Shown here piece by piece: positions 49,885 through 58,124 of a stretch of 64,000 nt of DNA. The DNA comes from Salisediminibacterium beveridgei (GTDB lineage Bacteria > Bacillota > Bacilli > Bacillales > Salisediminibacteriaceae). Made by a program: the position numbers and the translations under genes. The DNA is taken from positions 3,224,001 through 3,288,000 of the forward strand of contig NZ_CP012502.1 of NCBI RefSeq assembly GCF_001721685.1, read 5' to 3'. Positions within the stretch are counted from its first letter, which is position 1. Each line of letters opens with the position of its first letter. The notes beneath the pieces were generated by a model. It ran no database searches and had not been told where the DNA came from. It saw only the letters and a list, made by a program, of their open reading frames with translations.

Positions 49885-51198
49885 TTAAAGATCACGTTGC
49901 ACTTTCATTCCGTTGAAATCGTTCCACCGTTCATTTAATGTTTTCTTCACGCAGTCCCCACTAAAATGATTGAATTGACTTGCTTTTACTTTAGAAGTCT
50001 CAATCTTCTTCAACTGATGGTCAGCGTATTTTAGCTTGTTATCCAAAATGGTCAATAGCATAGATGGTGCTTTCTTCATTAACGATTTACCGTATCGTTT
50101 CTTTCGGTTTATCCTGCCTGTCCTCTCATTGACCGTTGTTTCCTTTGCTCGTCTTTGAAGCCCTTTATAGTTCATCGTTTCCACTTTAATGTCGTCACCA
50201 AGCGATAGAATCCAGTTCACCATTTTGTTATGCTCTTGCTTTCGGATGTCAGCGATTTTCCGGTTGATTTCAGATAATAGACTTTTTGTTTTTAAGTAGT
50301 TTTTACTGGCTATCCATCTATCCTTTGTTCGCTTAATCGTGCCATCCTCGTTGTATTTATGAGGGTTATTCGCCCTGCGTTGACGATCTGATTTTCGTTG
50401 CAAGATTCGTTTCTCACGTTCCATTGTGTTGACAGCAGGGGTGAGTTCCAACAGCTTTGCTTCCGTTGTAGTAACGACTGCAATTGTCTGTGTTCCAATA
50501 TCAATCCCGACCTTTCCAATGCCACGGGGATGTTTCACTTCTCCTGTTTCCCGATCTATCTTTTCAGGAGGAACACCGCCTAATACTAACTGAACAAAAT
50601 AACGTTCCTTCCCGCGGACAACTTTATGGATAATCCGGCAGTATTTCACTTTATCTTTTAACGACATATGAGCGTAATTATCACGTTCCCTCACCGTTAC
50701 AGAGATTTCTAAGCCGTTCCAGTAGAGGGTTCTGTCTTTAAAGCGAATACCCGATGTATTTGATTTCCCTTCAACGGAGTGAAGTTCACCACGACGCTTG
50801 AACACGACTTTTTTCGCTGTCCCATAAAAGTATCTCTCGAACGTCAACCAACTGCGAGTCGCTATCTTTTGTGCCGTGAAACTATCCATATTTTTCTTGA
50901 AGTGGTGTTGTATTGGCTTCACATAAGTATGAATGGCATACTCACTCAACCCGTATTCTTTGTTCAACTCTCGGAGGGCTTGATTTCGTTCTTTGGACTT
51001 CGGTTGTTGAATCCAATACCGATACATTTCATCCTGCTTTAAGCGTTTGTGCCGCTTCATCAGTTCTCCTAAACTGGCATTGTAGATGTTCCTTGCGATC
51101 TCCAATCGCTTAAATAACACATCTTCTTGCCACTTCTCTGTTAAGAGGGGAAGGGTCAAAATGTAGGATTGTTCAGCCAATGGTTTCACCACCTTCAT
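49885..51198 (-). CDS. tnpB: TnpB RNA-guided nuclease, prematurely ended by an in-frame stop
   Basis: This 437-residue protein has a DNA/RNA-binding N-terminal region and a RuvC-like nuclease: GIDIGTQTIAVV (first Asp), DDIKVETMNYKGLQRRA (Glu) and VQRDL (third Asp). The zinc-ribbon area is degenerate (SGDCVKKTLNERW). The stop TAA replaces the Tyr codon of the expected QRDLYSAFLIMN; the frame goes on for 50 more codons to TAG at 49732. The product therefore ends two residues after the last catalytic Asp and lacks the final helix. Its ATG overlaps the tnpA stop (TAATG). Confidence 0.85.
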   Translation of the reverse strand: MKVVKPLAEQSYILTLPLLTEKWQEDVLFKRLEIARNIYNASLGELMKRHKRLKQDEMYRYWIQQPKSKERNQALRELNKEYGLSEYAIHTYVKPIQHHFKKNMDSFTAQKIATRSWLTFERYFYGTAKKVVFKRRGELHSVEGKSNTSGIRFKDRTLYWNGLEISVTVRERDNYAHMSLKDKVKYCRIIHKVVRGKERYFVQLVLGGVPPEKIDRETGEVKHPRGIGKVGIDIGTQTIAVVTTTEAKLLELTPAVNTMEREKRILQRKSDRQRRANNPHKYNEDGTIKRTKDRWIASKNYLKTKSLLSEINRKIADIRKQEHNKMVNWILSLGDDIKVETMNYKGLQRRAKETTVNERTGRINRKKRYGKSLMKKAPSMLLTILDNKLKYADHQLKKIETSKVKASQFNHFSGDCVKKTLNERWNDFNGMKVQRDL

Positions 51199-51596
51199 TA
51201 CACATTTTTTTGATTCTTAATGTACTCTCGAACGGTTTCCTCAGAAATATGCCCGACAGTACAACTGAAATAACTCCTTGTCCACAAATTAGGCAGTCGG
51301 CTTTTTAATTGCGGGTGTTTCTCTCTTAAAATCCGGCTGCTGATACCTTTAAAGTCTTTTATGACCTTGTGCAACATTCGTCTAGGGTCAAATTCAATGA
51401 ACATATGGACATGATCTGGCATGATTTCTAAAGATTTTATCGTTATCTCTTTTTCCTCTGCAATTTGATGAAAGATCTCAGCTAAATCATTAGCCACATC
51501 GTCCACGAGAACTTTTCTGCGATATTTAGGGCAAAAAATGATATGGAATTGATTTTTATAAACAATACCTTTTTTACGAGTATAATCCGTTGTCAT
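51198..51596 (-). CDS. tnpA: IS200/IS605 Y1 transposase
   Basis: This protein of about 132 residues has the HUH motif in MPDHVHMFIEF, an FHIIFCPKYRRKVL start and a C-terminal Tyr in REYIKNQKNV that attacks the DNA. It moves the element as single-stranded circles by recognising the end hairpins. The ATG at 51596 has GAGGTG 6 nt upstream; the GTG at 51605 is inside that site. It looks intact, so the element may still move. Confidence 0.93.
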   Translation of the reverse strand: MTTDYTRKKGIVYKNQFHIIFCPKYRRKVLVDDVANDLAEIFHQIAEEKEITIKSLEIMPDHVHMFIEFDPRRMLHKVIKDFKGISSRILREKHPQLKSRLPNLWTRSYFSCTVGHISEETVREYIKNQKNV

Positions 51597-51694
51597 CCAA
51601 TTCACCTCTCTAACCTAAGTATAACATAAAACATTAGTTAATTACATAACTAACTAACTTTAAAATGAAAAATAATTAACTCAATTCATCCCCT

Positions 51695-51811
51695 TCAATG
51701 AATTGAGGGGCTTTCTTGCGTCTTATCCGTATATACCTCACTGCTTTGAAAATCTGCCGTGTCCGCGATGGCCTGAGCCCGTTCTCGTTCAAAACGTTTT
51801 CTCACAGACAT
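51695..51811 (-). pseudogene. 5' fragment of the IS-split DUF6544-like gene
   Basis: An ATG with GGAGG 9 nt upstream opens SVRKRFERERAQAIADTADF and then SSEVYTDK. It runs into the left end of the IS and stops after 38 residues. The charged helix and closing VYT fit what precedes LPEPVQ in DUF6544 proteins, so this is probably the missing start of the fragment at 48867. It begins directly after the stop of the membrane-protein gene at 51813 (TGACATG), as in an operon. Confidence 0.65.
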
Positions 51812-51812
51812 G

Positions 51813-52415
51813 TCACACGACCTCCAGTACAATCATAAACAACACGAGGCCAACAATTGCCGGGATCCGGTAGCGTTTCCAGTTCCCTTTTAATACATAC
51901 TCCATCACAAGGAGAACGAGGGCACCGAGAAAATACAAAAACACCACGTTCTCAAAGAATGTCATCAGAAAGGCCGGGGCAGAACCCTGTTCCTCCACAC
52001 CCATTGTGAAGAAACCGCCAGCCATCAGCATCAGCACCGGATAGTAGAGGGATCGCTGATGCTGATTCGTGAAATGCTCTTCCAGACTGTCCGTTCCTGT
52101 TGATTTCTGCCGTTCCCGAAAACGGATCACAGACCAGACGAGTCCAAACAGCGTCAGCATAACGCCGATGATCTCCCAAAGCCCCGTCAGAAAGGTCAGG
52201 ATCAATACCGCTGCGATCACCGGAACCGTGATTTTCCAACCGGTACGCAGACGAAAAAAGGCTTCCCGGATCAGTTCATCCGGGCCACTCGGTTTCGCAT
52301 AGCTTGACTCCATGTTTTTCATGTCTTCCTGTTCTTTCGGTTCTCTCGCCATGCCGGACACCTCCACTTGTTCAAGCTCAACTTTCCATCTGTCATGAAG
52401 CGGTTTCTTATTCAC
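51813..52415 (-). CDS. Hypothetical membrane protein upstream of the split gene
   Basis: Up to 200 residues, with a charged N-terminal part (KPLHDRWKVELEQVEVSG, then MAREPKEQEDMKNM). Four membrane segments follow (two in WKITVPVIAAVLILTFLTGL...WSVIRF, two in PVLMLMAGGFFTMG...FLGALVLLVMEYVL and after). Two in-frame starts both have GGAGGTG sites: GTG 52415 and ATG 52352; either may be used. It was probably co-transcribed with the DUF6544-like gene before the IS inserted. No family recognised. Confidence 0.65.
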   Translation of the reverse strand: MNKKPLHDRWKVELEQVEVSGMAREPKEQEDMKNMESSYAKPSGPDELIREAFFRLRTGWKITVPVIAAVLILTFLTGLWEIIGVMLTLFGLVWSVIRFRERQKSTGTDSLEEHFTNQHQRSLYYPVLMLMAGGFFTMGVEEQGSAPAFLMTFFENVVFLYFLGALVLLVMEYVLKGNWKRYRIPAIVGLVLFMIVLEVV

Positions 52416-52546
52416 CTGACTGCACCTCCAGTATACCACGCAGAAATGGGCCATTAGAATACCGGCTTATCATCAATGCAGTCCGGAAACAAGACACTGC
52501 CCTATTTAAATCCATTTCAATATGAATCGTTTTTTCTTTTCTCAAA

Positions 52547-52590
52547 CAAAAAAGCCTGATCCCTATACCGGATTTCGGCTGGGATCAGGC
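52547..52590 (-). terminator. Terminator of the dehydrogenase/isomerase operon
   Basis: On the minus strand a perfect GCCTGATCCC/GGGATCAGGC stem with TTTTTTG, 8 bp after the last gene. Confidence 0.9.
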
Positions 52591-52597
52591 ACTGATC

Positions 52598-53653
52598 TTA
52601 TTCGAAAGGAACCGTCTGCATTTTCTCCACAGACTCAAACGCTTTTTCCAACAGACGCATGACCCGGAGGACTTCGTCATTCTTCACGATGATCGATTCC
52701 TCACCATGAATGGTCTGATAGACATTGTCATAGAATTCCTCAATGGATGCATCGATTCGAGGCAAAGGCAGATCCTTCACGGTTCCATCATCAAAGCGGG
52801 GGGCCATCGTTTTCGTCAGACCTGCACCGGCCTGGATCGGGCGGGCATCCGGTTCACGGTCTGTTTCCAGACGCGTCACTTTGCCGTCCATGTCCCAGCT
52901 GTGGATCACCGCAGACCCTTGGGTACCGTTGACGTACCAGAGCGGGAGACCGATATAGTTGAACGTGCCCACTTCCATGTACGCCGTCTTCCCGCTTTCA
53001 AACGTCAGCATCAGCCGGAAACCGTCATCCACTTCCATGTTCCGGATATGCTGGAACGTACAGTTGACGTGGGTGACCCGCTCATCGAACATCTGAAGCT
53101 GACGGTCTGCCAGGTGAACGCCCCAGTCGAGGAGCATGCCGCCACCTTGCGCCTTTTTCTGGCGCCAGTCGCCAGGGATCCCGCGGGAGCCGTGAATCCG
53201 GCATTCCACGTGGAAGACTTCACCGATGGTCTCGAGGTCCTGGATCGCCTTCACAGACAGGTAATCTTCATCCCAGCGCCGGTTCTGATGCACGACAAAC
53301 AACTGCCCTGTTTCCTTCTCCACCTGCATGATGTCTTCCATTTCCGCAGCGTTCATCGTGACAGGCTTCTCACAGATGACATGCTTGCCATGCCTCATCG
53401 CACTGACAGCGATGTCCCGGTGGCTGTCGTTCGGCGTGGCGATGAGGACCACATCCACTTCCTCGTCTTCAACCACCGCGGATAGATCCGGATATACTTC
53501 AAGTCCTTTTTTCCGGGCCAGCTCTTCCTGGCTTTTACGGATGTCCTGAATGCCTTTGACCTGAAAATACGTCAATTCTTCCATGTGTTCCACGTGGTGG
53601 CCGCCCATACCGCCAAAGCCGACTACGGCCACTGTCAATGGAGTCCTTTTCAT
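52598..53653 (-). CDS. Gfo/Idh/MocA-family oxidoreductase 1
   Basis: This 351-residue NAD(P)-dependent sugar dehydrogenase has the Rossmann loop VAVVGFGGMGGHHV (about 9-22) and the diagnostic CEKPVTMNAAEM (about 95). The C-terminal substrate domain has GGGMLLDWGVHLADRQLQMF, with the catalytic Asp/His near 178-182. The substrate may be a free sugar, inositol or glycoside. The ATG overlaps the stop of the isomerase gene (TAATG). Last gene of a four-gene operon. Confidence 0.92.
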   Translation of the reverse strand: MKRTPLTVAVVGFGGMGGHHVEHMEELTYFQVKGIQDIRKSQEELARKKGLEVYPDLSAVVEDEEVDVVLIATPNDSHRDIAVSAMRHGKHVICEKPVTMNAAEMEDIMQVEKETGQLFVVHQNRRWDEDYLSVKAIQDLETIGEVFHVECRIHGSRGIPGDWRQKKAQGGGMLLDWGVHLADRQLQMFDERVTHVNCTFQHIRNMEVDDGFRLMLTFESGKTAYMEVGTFNYIGLPLWYVNGTQGSAVIHSWDMDGKVTRLETDREPDARPIQAGAGLTKTMAPRFDDGTVKDLPLPRIDASIEEFYDNVYQTIHGEESIIVKNDEVLRVMRLLEKAFESVEKMQTVPFE

Positions 53654-54621
53654 TACGCCCACCACATATCCGATGGTTGTTCACGAATCAGCACCGTATC
53701 CAGATTCTTCACTGCGCGGGCGAAGCCTTCCTCAATGCTCATGATCGGGTCCTCATGTTCAATACTGACCACATAGTCATAACCGTAAGTCCGAAGCGCG
53801 CTCATCATATTCGACCACTCCTGCATGCTGTGACCGCAGCCAACGGAACGGAATGTCCAGGCTCTTGTTTGCACATTGGAATAAGGCTGCATGTCCGTTA
53901 ACCCGTACATGTTGACATTATCCTGATCAATGAACGTATCTTTCGCGTGGAAATGGTGAATCGCATCCTTCTCACCGAGAATGCGGATCGCTGCTACCGG
54001 ATCGATGCCCTGCCACCAGAGGTGACTTGGATCGAGGTTTGCACCGATACTGTCAGACGTGAGCTCACGCAGTTTCAGCATCGTGTAAGGGGTATGAACG
54101 AGAAAGCCGCCGTGCAACTCCAGACCGATTTTGATGTTTTTCTCTTCCGCCAGTTGACCGATTTCTTTCCAGTAAGGGACGAGCTTGTTTTCCCACTGCC
54201 AGTTGAGTACATCGGTATATTCCTGCGGCCAAGGTGCCACCGGCCAGTTCGGCGTTTTTGCTTCTTCACTGTCCCCGGCTGTACCGGAGAACGTGTTGAC
54301 CACCGGCACACCCATGAGGTTTGCCAGTTCGATCGTCTTTCTTAAGGCCTCATCGGACTCTTTGGCAAATGCCGTGTCCGGAGAAATCGGATTCCCGTGG
54401 CAGGAAAAGGCACTGATCGTCAGGCCGCGGTCATCCAGCTCCTTTTGATACGCTTTTCGTGCTTCGTCACTTTCGAGCAGTTCGTCCATGTTGCAGTGGC
54501 TGTTTCCCGGGTAACCGCCGGTTCCGATTTCCACCGCATCAAGGCCTGAGGCTTTTGCTTTATCCAGCATATCTGTATAGCCAAGATCACCGAACAGAAC
54601 AGTAAATACGCCTAGTTTCAT
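53653..54621 (-). CDS. Sugar isomerase/epimerase, TIM barrel (AP endonuclease 2 family) 1
   Basis: This 322-residue metal-dependent TIM-barrel protein has DAVEIGTGGYPGNSHCN (about 29), LELHGGFLVHTPYTM (about 167) and GANLDPSHLWWQGIDP (about 193). It also has IHHFHAKDTF and SIEHEDPIMS, which give the Glu, Asp and His metal ligands. Family members isomerise or epimerise keto-sugars or cleave 3-keto-glycosides. It overlaps the dehydrogenase behind it by 1 nt and follows dehydrogenase 2 by 20 bp. No signal peptide. Confidence 0.9.
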   Translation of the reverse strand: MKLGVFTVLFGDLGYTDMLDKAKASGLDAVEIGTGGYPGNSHCNMDELLESDEARKAYQKELDDRGLTISAFSCHGNPISPDTAFAKESDEALRKTIELANLMGVPVVNTFSGTAGDSEEAKTPNWPVAPWPQEYTDVLNWQWENKLVPYWKEIGQLAEEKNIKIGLELHGGFLVHTPYTMLKLRELTSDSIGANLDPSHLWWQGIDPVAAIRILGEKDAIHHFHAKDTFIDQDNVNMYGLTDMQPYSNVQTRAWTFRSVGCGHSMQEWSNMMSALRTYGYDYVVSIEHEDPIMSIEEGFARAVKNLDTVLIREQPSDMWWA

Positions 54622-54641
54622 ATGTCATCATCCTCCGTGTA

Positions 54642-55670
54642 TTAAGAATTGATCTTTACGATTGATTTCGTCTGATTGGATTCCAGTGCCGCCAAAATGA
54701 CTTCGAGGGATTTCTTTCCTTCTTCACCGGAAATCGGTGACGGTTTCCCTTCACGCACAGCGGTGATAAACTGATGGATCACATCGCTGTTCACCTGTCC
54801 GTCTTCATCATTCGTCTGAATGCCGCCAAGTTCATACTTGATCTTCTCACCTGTGGCATACTGCAAAATAACCGAATCCGTTGGGTCGTCCTCGAGGCGA
54901 AGCATCCCTTTTTCCCCGTAAATGACGGTGGAATTGTCTTCCTGGGCGTTGTATGTCCAGCTTGCTGTCATCGTGCCGATCACGCCGCTCTCACTCTTTA
55001 AGAGGCAGACCGCTGAATCATCCACATCCGCTTTCTTGACCAAGGTCTCCACCATGGCCGCCGCTTCCGTGAACTCTTCATCCAGCACATAGCGCATCAT
55101 GTCCGTTTTATGGACACCGAGGTCACCCAACGCGCCGATGAAAGCCATGTCCTTGTTGAAGAACCAGGTGTCCTTGCCTTCCACACTCCATCCTTCCGGA
55201 CCGTCATGTCCAAAGGTGGTGCGGAAGCTGAACACTTTGCCGAGTGCTCCTGACTGCAAGAGTTCCCTGGCTTTTTGCGCAGAAGGCGTGTACCGCTGGT
55301 TGTGGCCGATCATGAGCAGTTTGCCTGCTTTCTTCGCGGCATCGATCATCGCCTGCGCCTCTTCACTGCCTGTAGCCATCGGCTTTTCGCAGAGGACGTG
55401 CTTGCCTTTTTCCAGTGCTTTGATGGTCATCGGTGCATGCAGCGCATTTGGCGTGCAAATGCTGACCACGTCGATCTCGTCATCTTCCAATAACTTTTCA
55501 AAATCCGTGTACGCTGTCGCACCGAACTCTTTTGCATAGCCTTCTGCACGCTCTTTGTTCAGGTCGCAGACGGCTTTGATGGTCACGCCTTTTTCCTGGT
55601 CGTATTCCGGTAAATGTCTGAATTTCGCAATCGTTCCGCATCCGATGATTCCTGCTTGAATGGTTTTCAT
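54642..55670 (-). CDS. Gfo/Idh/MocA-family oxidoreductase 2
   Basis: This 342-residue NAD(P)-dependent dehydrogenase has the loop AGIIGCGTIAKFRHLPEY (about 6-23) and CEKPMATGSEEAQAMID (about 95). The motif MAFIGALGDLGVHKTDMMRY has the catalytic Asp and His (about 178-182). It is clearly a paralogue of the enzyme at 52598 but not a recent duplicate. It overlaps the isomerase at 55667 by 4 nt (ATGA), and so is probably a functional partner of that isomerase. Confidence 0.92.
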   Translation of the reverse strand: MKTIQAGIIGCGTIAKFRHLPEYDQEKGVTIKAVCDLNKERAEGYAKEFGATAYTDFEKLLEDDEIDVVSICTPNALHAPMTIKALEKGKHVLCEKPMATGSEEAQAMIDAAKKAGKLLMIGHNQRYTPSAQKARELLQSGALGKVFSFRTTFGHDGPEGWSVEGKDTWFFNKDMAFIGALGDLGVHKTDMMRYVLDEEFTEAAAMVETLVKKADVDDSAVCLLKSESGVIGTMTASWTYNAQEDNSTVIYGEKGMLRLEDDPTDSVILQYATGEKIKYELGGIQTNDEDGQVNSDVIHQFITAVREGKPSPISGEEGKKSLEVILAALESNQTKSIVKINS

Positions 55671-56437
55671 GTTGTTGCCTCCTCATATCGATTTAAAAAT
55701 GTCATGCTTTCCTTCACGCTCTCATAGGGGGTCTTCGTCGTCTTGTCCTGCTCGACGATCAGCCATTCCAATGAAGACGACTGCAGTTCATCCAACAGCC
55801 CTTTGACATCGACACCGCCGGTACCCAGTTCAGCAAAAAAGGCCTTGCCATCCGTGGTCATGTCTTTCATATGGATCACTTTCAATTGGTCTTTATACGC
55901 CTTCACCCAGTCCAGCGGATTCTCACCGGCTTTTTGAAGCCAGTACACATCGAATTCCGGGAGTACGCCGGCTTCTTTCGTGTCTTCCAGAATCGCTTTC
56001 AAAGCGGACCGCCCGTCTGCCATCGTATGCTGCAGTTCAAAATCATGATGGTGGTAGCAAAGGGTCATGCCGTAGTCTTTCACTTTCGGAGCCAGTTCGT
56101 TCATGAACGCAATCAGGTTTTGATACCCGGTTTCATTTTGCTCCTCATCATCCAGATACGGAATCGCCACATACGAGCAGTTCATCACCTTAAGCTCTTT
56201 TAAAACGGTATCTGCATCGTTTCTCCACTGCTCCAGCGGTACGTGTGCTGAGGAGACTTCAAGCCCCAGCTCCTCCACTTTCGCACGGAACGTATCCGCA
56301 TCCAGATTGCCGTAGCCTGCCAGCTCGACGCCATCAAACCCGAGTTCTTTCACCTTCTCGAGTGTTCCGGCTGCGTCCTCTGCCATTTCCGCCATGAATG
56401 TAAACAATTGAATCGATTTCTTCGCTTGTATTGTCAT
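55667..56437 (-). CDS. Sugar isomerase/epimerase, TIM barrel 2
   Basis: This 256-residue protein of the xylose-isomerase-like TIM-barrel family has VKELGFDGVELAGYGNLD (about 28), MTLCYHHHDFEL (about 128), PEFDVYWLQKAGENPLDW (about 164) and VIHMKDM, then LIVEQDKTT. First gene of the operon and divergent from the AraC regulator. With dehydrogenase 2 it may form an oxidation-isomerisation pair that works at C3 of a sugar. AGGAGG lies 9 nt before the ATG. Confidence 0.9.
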   Translation of the reverse strand: MTIQAKKSIQLFTFMAEMAEDAAGTLEKVKELGFDGVELAGYGNLDADTFRAKVEELGLEVSSAHVPLEQWRNDADTVLKELKVMNCSYVAIPYLDDEEQNETGYQNLIAFMNELAPKVKDYGMTLCYHHHDFELQHTMADGRSALKAILEDTKEAGVLPEFDVYWLQKAGENPLDWVKAYKDQLKVIHMKDMTTDGKAFFAELGTGGVDVKGLLDELQSSSLEWLIVEQDKTTKTPYESVKESMTFLNRYEEATT

Positions 56438-56603
56438 GTTAAGTCATTCCTCCTTGTTTTGAATCCGTTACCATGTATATGATTATGCTGTTCATACTAC
56501 CGGAGTTTGCGTTCATTGAGAATAGACAATATACTAATAACATAAACAATCCTGCTATTCGTTTTGATTCACGCTTAATCATCCGCAAAAGGAGGCAAAA
56601 CCC

Positions 56604-57377
56604 ATGACGGTCAGAATCCGATTTTCAGGCTATGCCCATCACCGAAAAGGCTACCACGAAGATCGTAAAACTCCGCTTGAACAATACCTGATCCGCCTGC
56701 AGGTGGAAGGAAATGCCACGATTCGCTCTGACGGGGTAACGTATGCCATTTCCCCTGGCGATCTCTACCTCGGTCGAAAGGGGGCTGATTACAGCATTGA
56801 TATCCCGCCCGGTCAAGACAGTACCGATTATCATATTTTCTGTGACGGTTCATGGGTGTCCGAGTGGTTCAACCACGCCGGTCTTCCCGTGGTGCATAAC
56901 ATCCGCCTCGATGACAAACTCCTTTCCCTCTGGCGTCACTTGTCCATTGAACAGCGCCGGCCGGATGCCGGTGAGACACCTGATCTATCCGTCTATCTGT
57001 TCAAAGCCCTGCTCGTCATCTTGAAACAGTCTGTCACGGAAGGCTATGTGTCAGGGGAGCGCCCGTTTATCGTCACGAAAATGATGCGCAGCATCGAGGA
57101 GCTTGCCGCCACCAGATTCCAGGTGGAGGATGTGGCAGCTTCCGTCGGACTGAGCGTGTCACGCGCCTCCCATCTGTTCAAAGAACACACCGGGCAATCG
57201 ATGATCGATTATGCCCAGGAAATCCGCCTGAATATGGCGGTCAATCAAATGCAGTATACCTCCATGACCCTCGAGCACATTGCAGACAGCTGCGGATTCG
57301 GCTCATATGTGTATTTTCACCGGGTATTCAAGCACCACTACGGCAAATCCCCCGGCCAGTACCGGAAAGTCAATTAA
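56604..57377 (+). CDS. AraC-family transcriptional regulator
   Basis: This 257-residue regulator has an N-terminal cupin-type ligand domain (LIRLQVEGNATIRSDGVTYAISPGDLYLG) and a C-terminal pair of HTH motifs (VEDVAASVGLSVSRASHLFKEHTGQSM, then MTLEHIADSCGFGSYVYFHRVFKHHYGKSPGQYR). AAAGGAGG precedes the ATG. It is divergent from the dehydrogenase/isomerase operon and is probably its activator, with the 166-bp AT-rich gap holding the sites. The ligand is presumably the sugar degraded by the operon. Confidence 0.92.
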   Translation: MTVRIRFSGYAHHRKGYHEDRKTPLEQYLIRLQVEGNATIRSDGVTYAISPGDLYLGRKGADYSIDIPPGQDSTDYHIFCDGSWVSEWFNHAGLPVVHNIRLDDKLLSLWRHLSIEQRRPDAGETPDLSVYLFKALLVILKQSVTEGYVSGERPFIVTKMMRSIEELAATRFQVEDVAASVGLSVSRASHLFKEHTGQSMIDYAQEIRLNMAVNQMQYTSMTLEHIADSCGFGSYVYFHRVFKHHYGKSPGQYRKVN

Positions 57378-57380
57378 ACA

Positions 57381-57427
57381 GAAAAACCTGACCCTCTCCG
57401 CTAAAGGCATTAGCGATCGGGGTCAGG
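57381..57427 (-). terminator. Terminator of the PH-domain gene
   Basis: On the minus strand CCTGACCC/GGGTCAGG with an inner GCTAATGCC-type hairpin, then TTTTT. It lies just after the convergent AraC gene and may end that as well. Confidence 0.72.
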
Positions 57428-57450
57428 CAGAGATGCGGATGGTTTCTCGA

Positions 57451-57768
57451 TTATTCCTTGGAAATAGATTCTTTTAATCGTGCCTGCAGTTTGGAAGCCA
57501 CTTTTTTCTTAAACCCTTTTACTTCGATGTCATTGACCGATCCCCCGGCCGTCTCGATCACAACGTTCCCGGAAATCAAGCCTTTGTTTAATCTGACCGA
57601 AGCGATCCGTTTATAGGATACTTCCTCACTCGTGCTGGTCAATCCGAAGAATTTCTTTTTTGTCACCAGGACAGCGGAATTTGATAATTCCACCCGGTCC
57701 GGAAAGATCATTTTCGTCCATGACAGGATGCCTGCCCTTGCTCTGCTGCTTTTAAACACATTAGTCAA
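57451..57768 (-). CDS. Bacterial PH-domain protein
   Basis: This protein of about 105 residues is made of a single bacterial PH-like fold (WTKMIFPDRVELSNSAVLVTKKKFFGL, then EEVSYKRIASVRLNKGLISGNVVIETAGG) with a final helix (KKKVASKLQARLKESI). It is soluble, and the function of the group is unknown. I prefer the TTG at 57768, with GAGGTG 6-8 nt upstream; a GTG at 57777 overlaps that site. Confidence 0.75.
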   Translation of the reverse strand: MTNVFKSSRARAGILSWTKMIFPDRVELSNSAVLVTKKKFFGLTSTSEEVSYKRIASVRLNKGLISGNVVIETAGGSVNDIEVKGFKKKVASKLQARLKESISKE

Positions 57769-57777
57769 CTGATTCAC

Positions 57778-58043
57778 CTCTTATTTAAAATTTGTAAACG
57801 CTGCGTCCAGAGCTTCAAGTCCACCATTCCAACTCACACTGCTGGACCAGTGAAGTCATCCTTGACAGAATACGTTTAAGCAATGCGTATTTGCCTGCCT
57901 CGTGACGAAGTACAATTATTCATCAACCTTCCCCCTCTCAACAAGTATCGTACAATTGTGATGACGCAACTCTTATCCTACATAAAAGGGTGACAGTCAT
58001 TGTCACCGAACGAAAGTTCCCGGCGGATGATTTTATTCAGCCG
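57778..58043. other. Gene-free gap with a GGTGACA palindrome
   Basis: No credible gene is seen here. GGTGACA and TGTCACC (57989-58007) form a 7-bp perfect inverted repeat around 5 bp, which looks like an operator. Some ribosome-site-like DNA (minus strand near 57930) opens only a 15-codon frame. A promoter for the PH-domain gene may lie near 57790-57860. Confidence 0.35.
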
Positions 58044-58103
58044 AAAAAAAGTGCCTGACCACCATGCGGTGAAACACGACCGCAACAGGAGTCAGGCACT
58101 TTT
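58044..58103 (-). terminator. Terminator of the FMN-binding lipoprotein gene
   Basis: On the minus strand AAAAGTGCCTGAC pairs perfectly with GTCAGGCACTTTT, then more T; the loop itself can fold. Confidence 0.88.
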
Positions 58104-58124
58104 GTTTTTCAGTTTTTCCATACG

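Larger units (their letters stand above)
49560..51730 (-). mobile_element. IS200/IS605-family insertion sequence with tnpA and tnpB
   Basis: The element carries tnpA and tnpB in line on the minus strand. It is bounded by a left-end hairpin (TCAATTCAT/ATGAATTGA, 51681-51706) and a right-end hairpin (CGACT/AGTCG, 49571-49582), as expected for elements moved as single strands by a Y1 transposase. There are no terminal inverted repeats or target duplication. The exact ends are uncertain by 5-20 bp. It has split a DUF6544-like gene. Confidence 0.85.
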
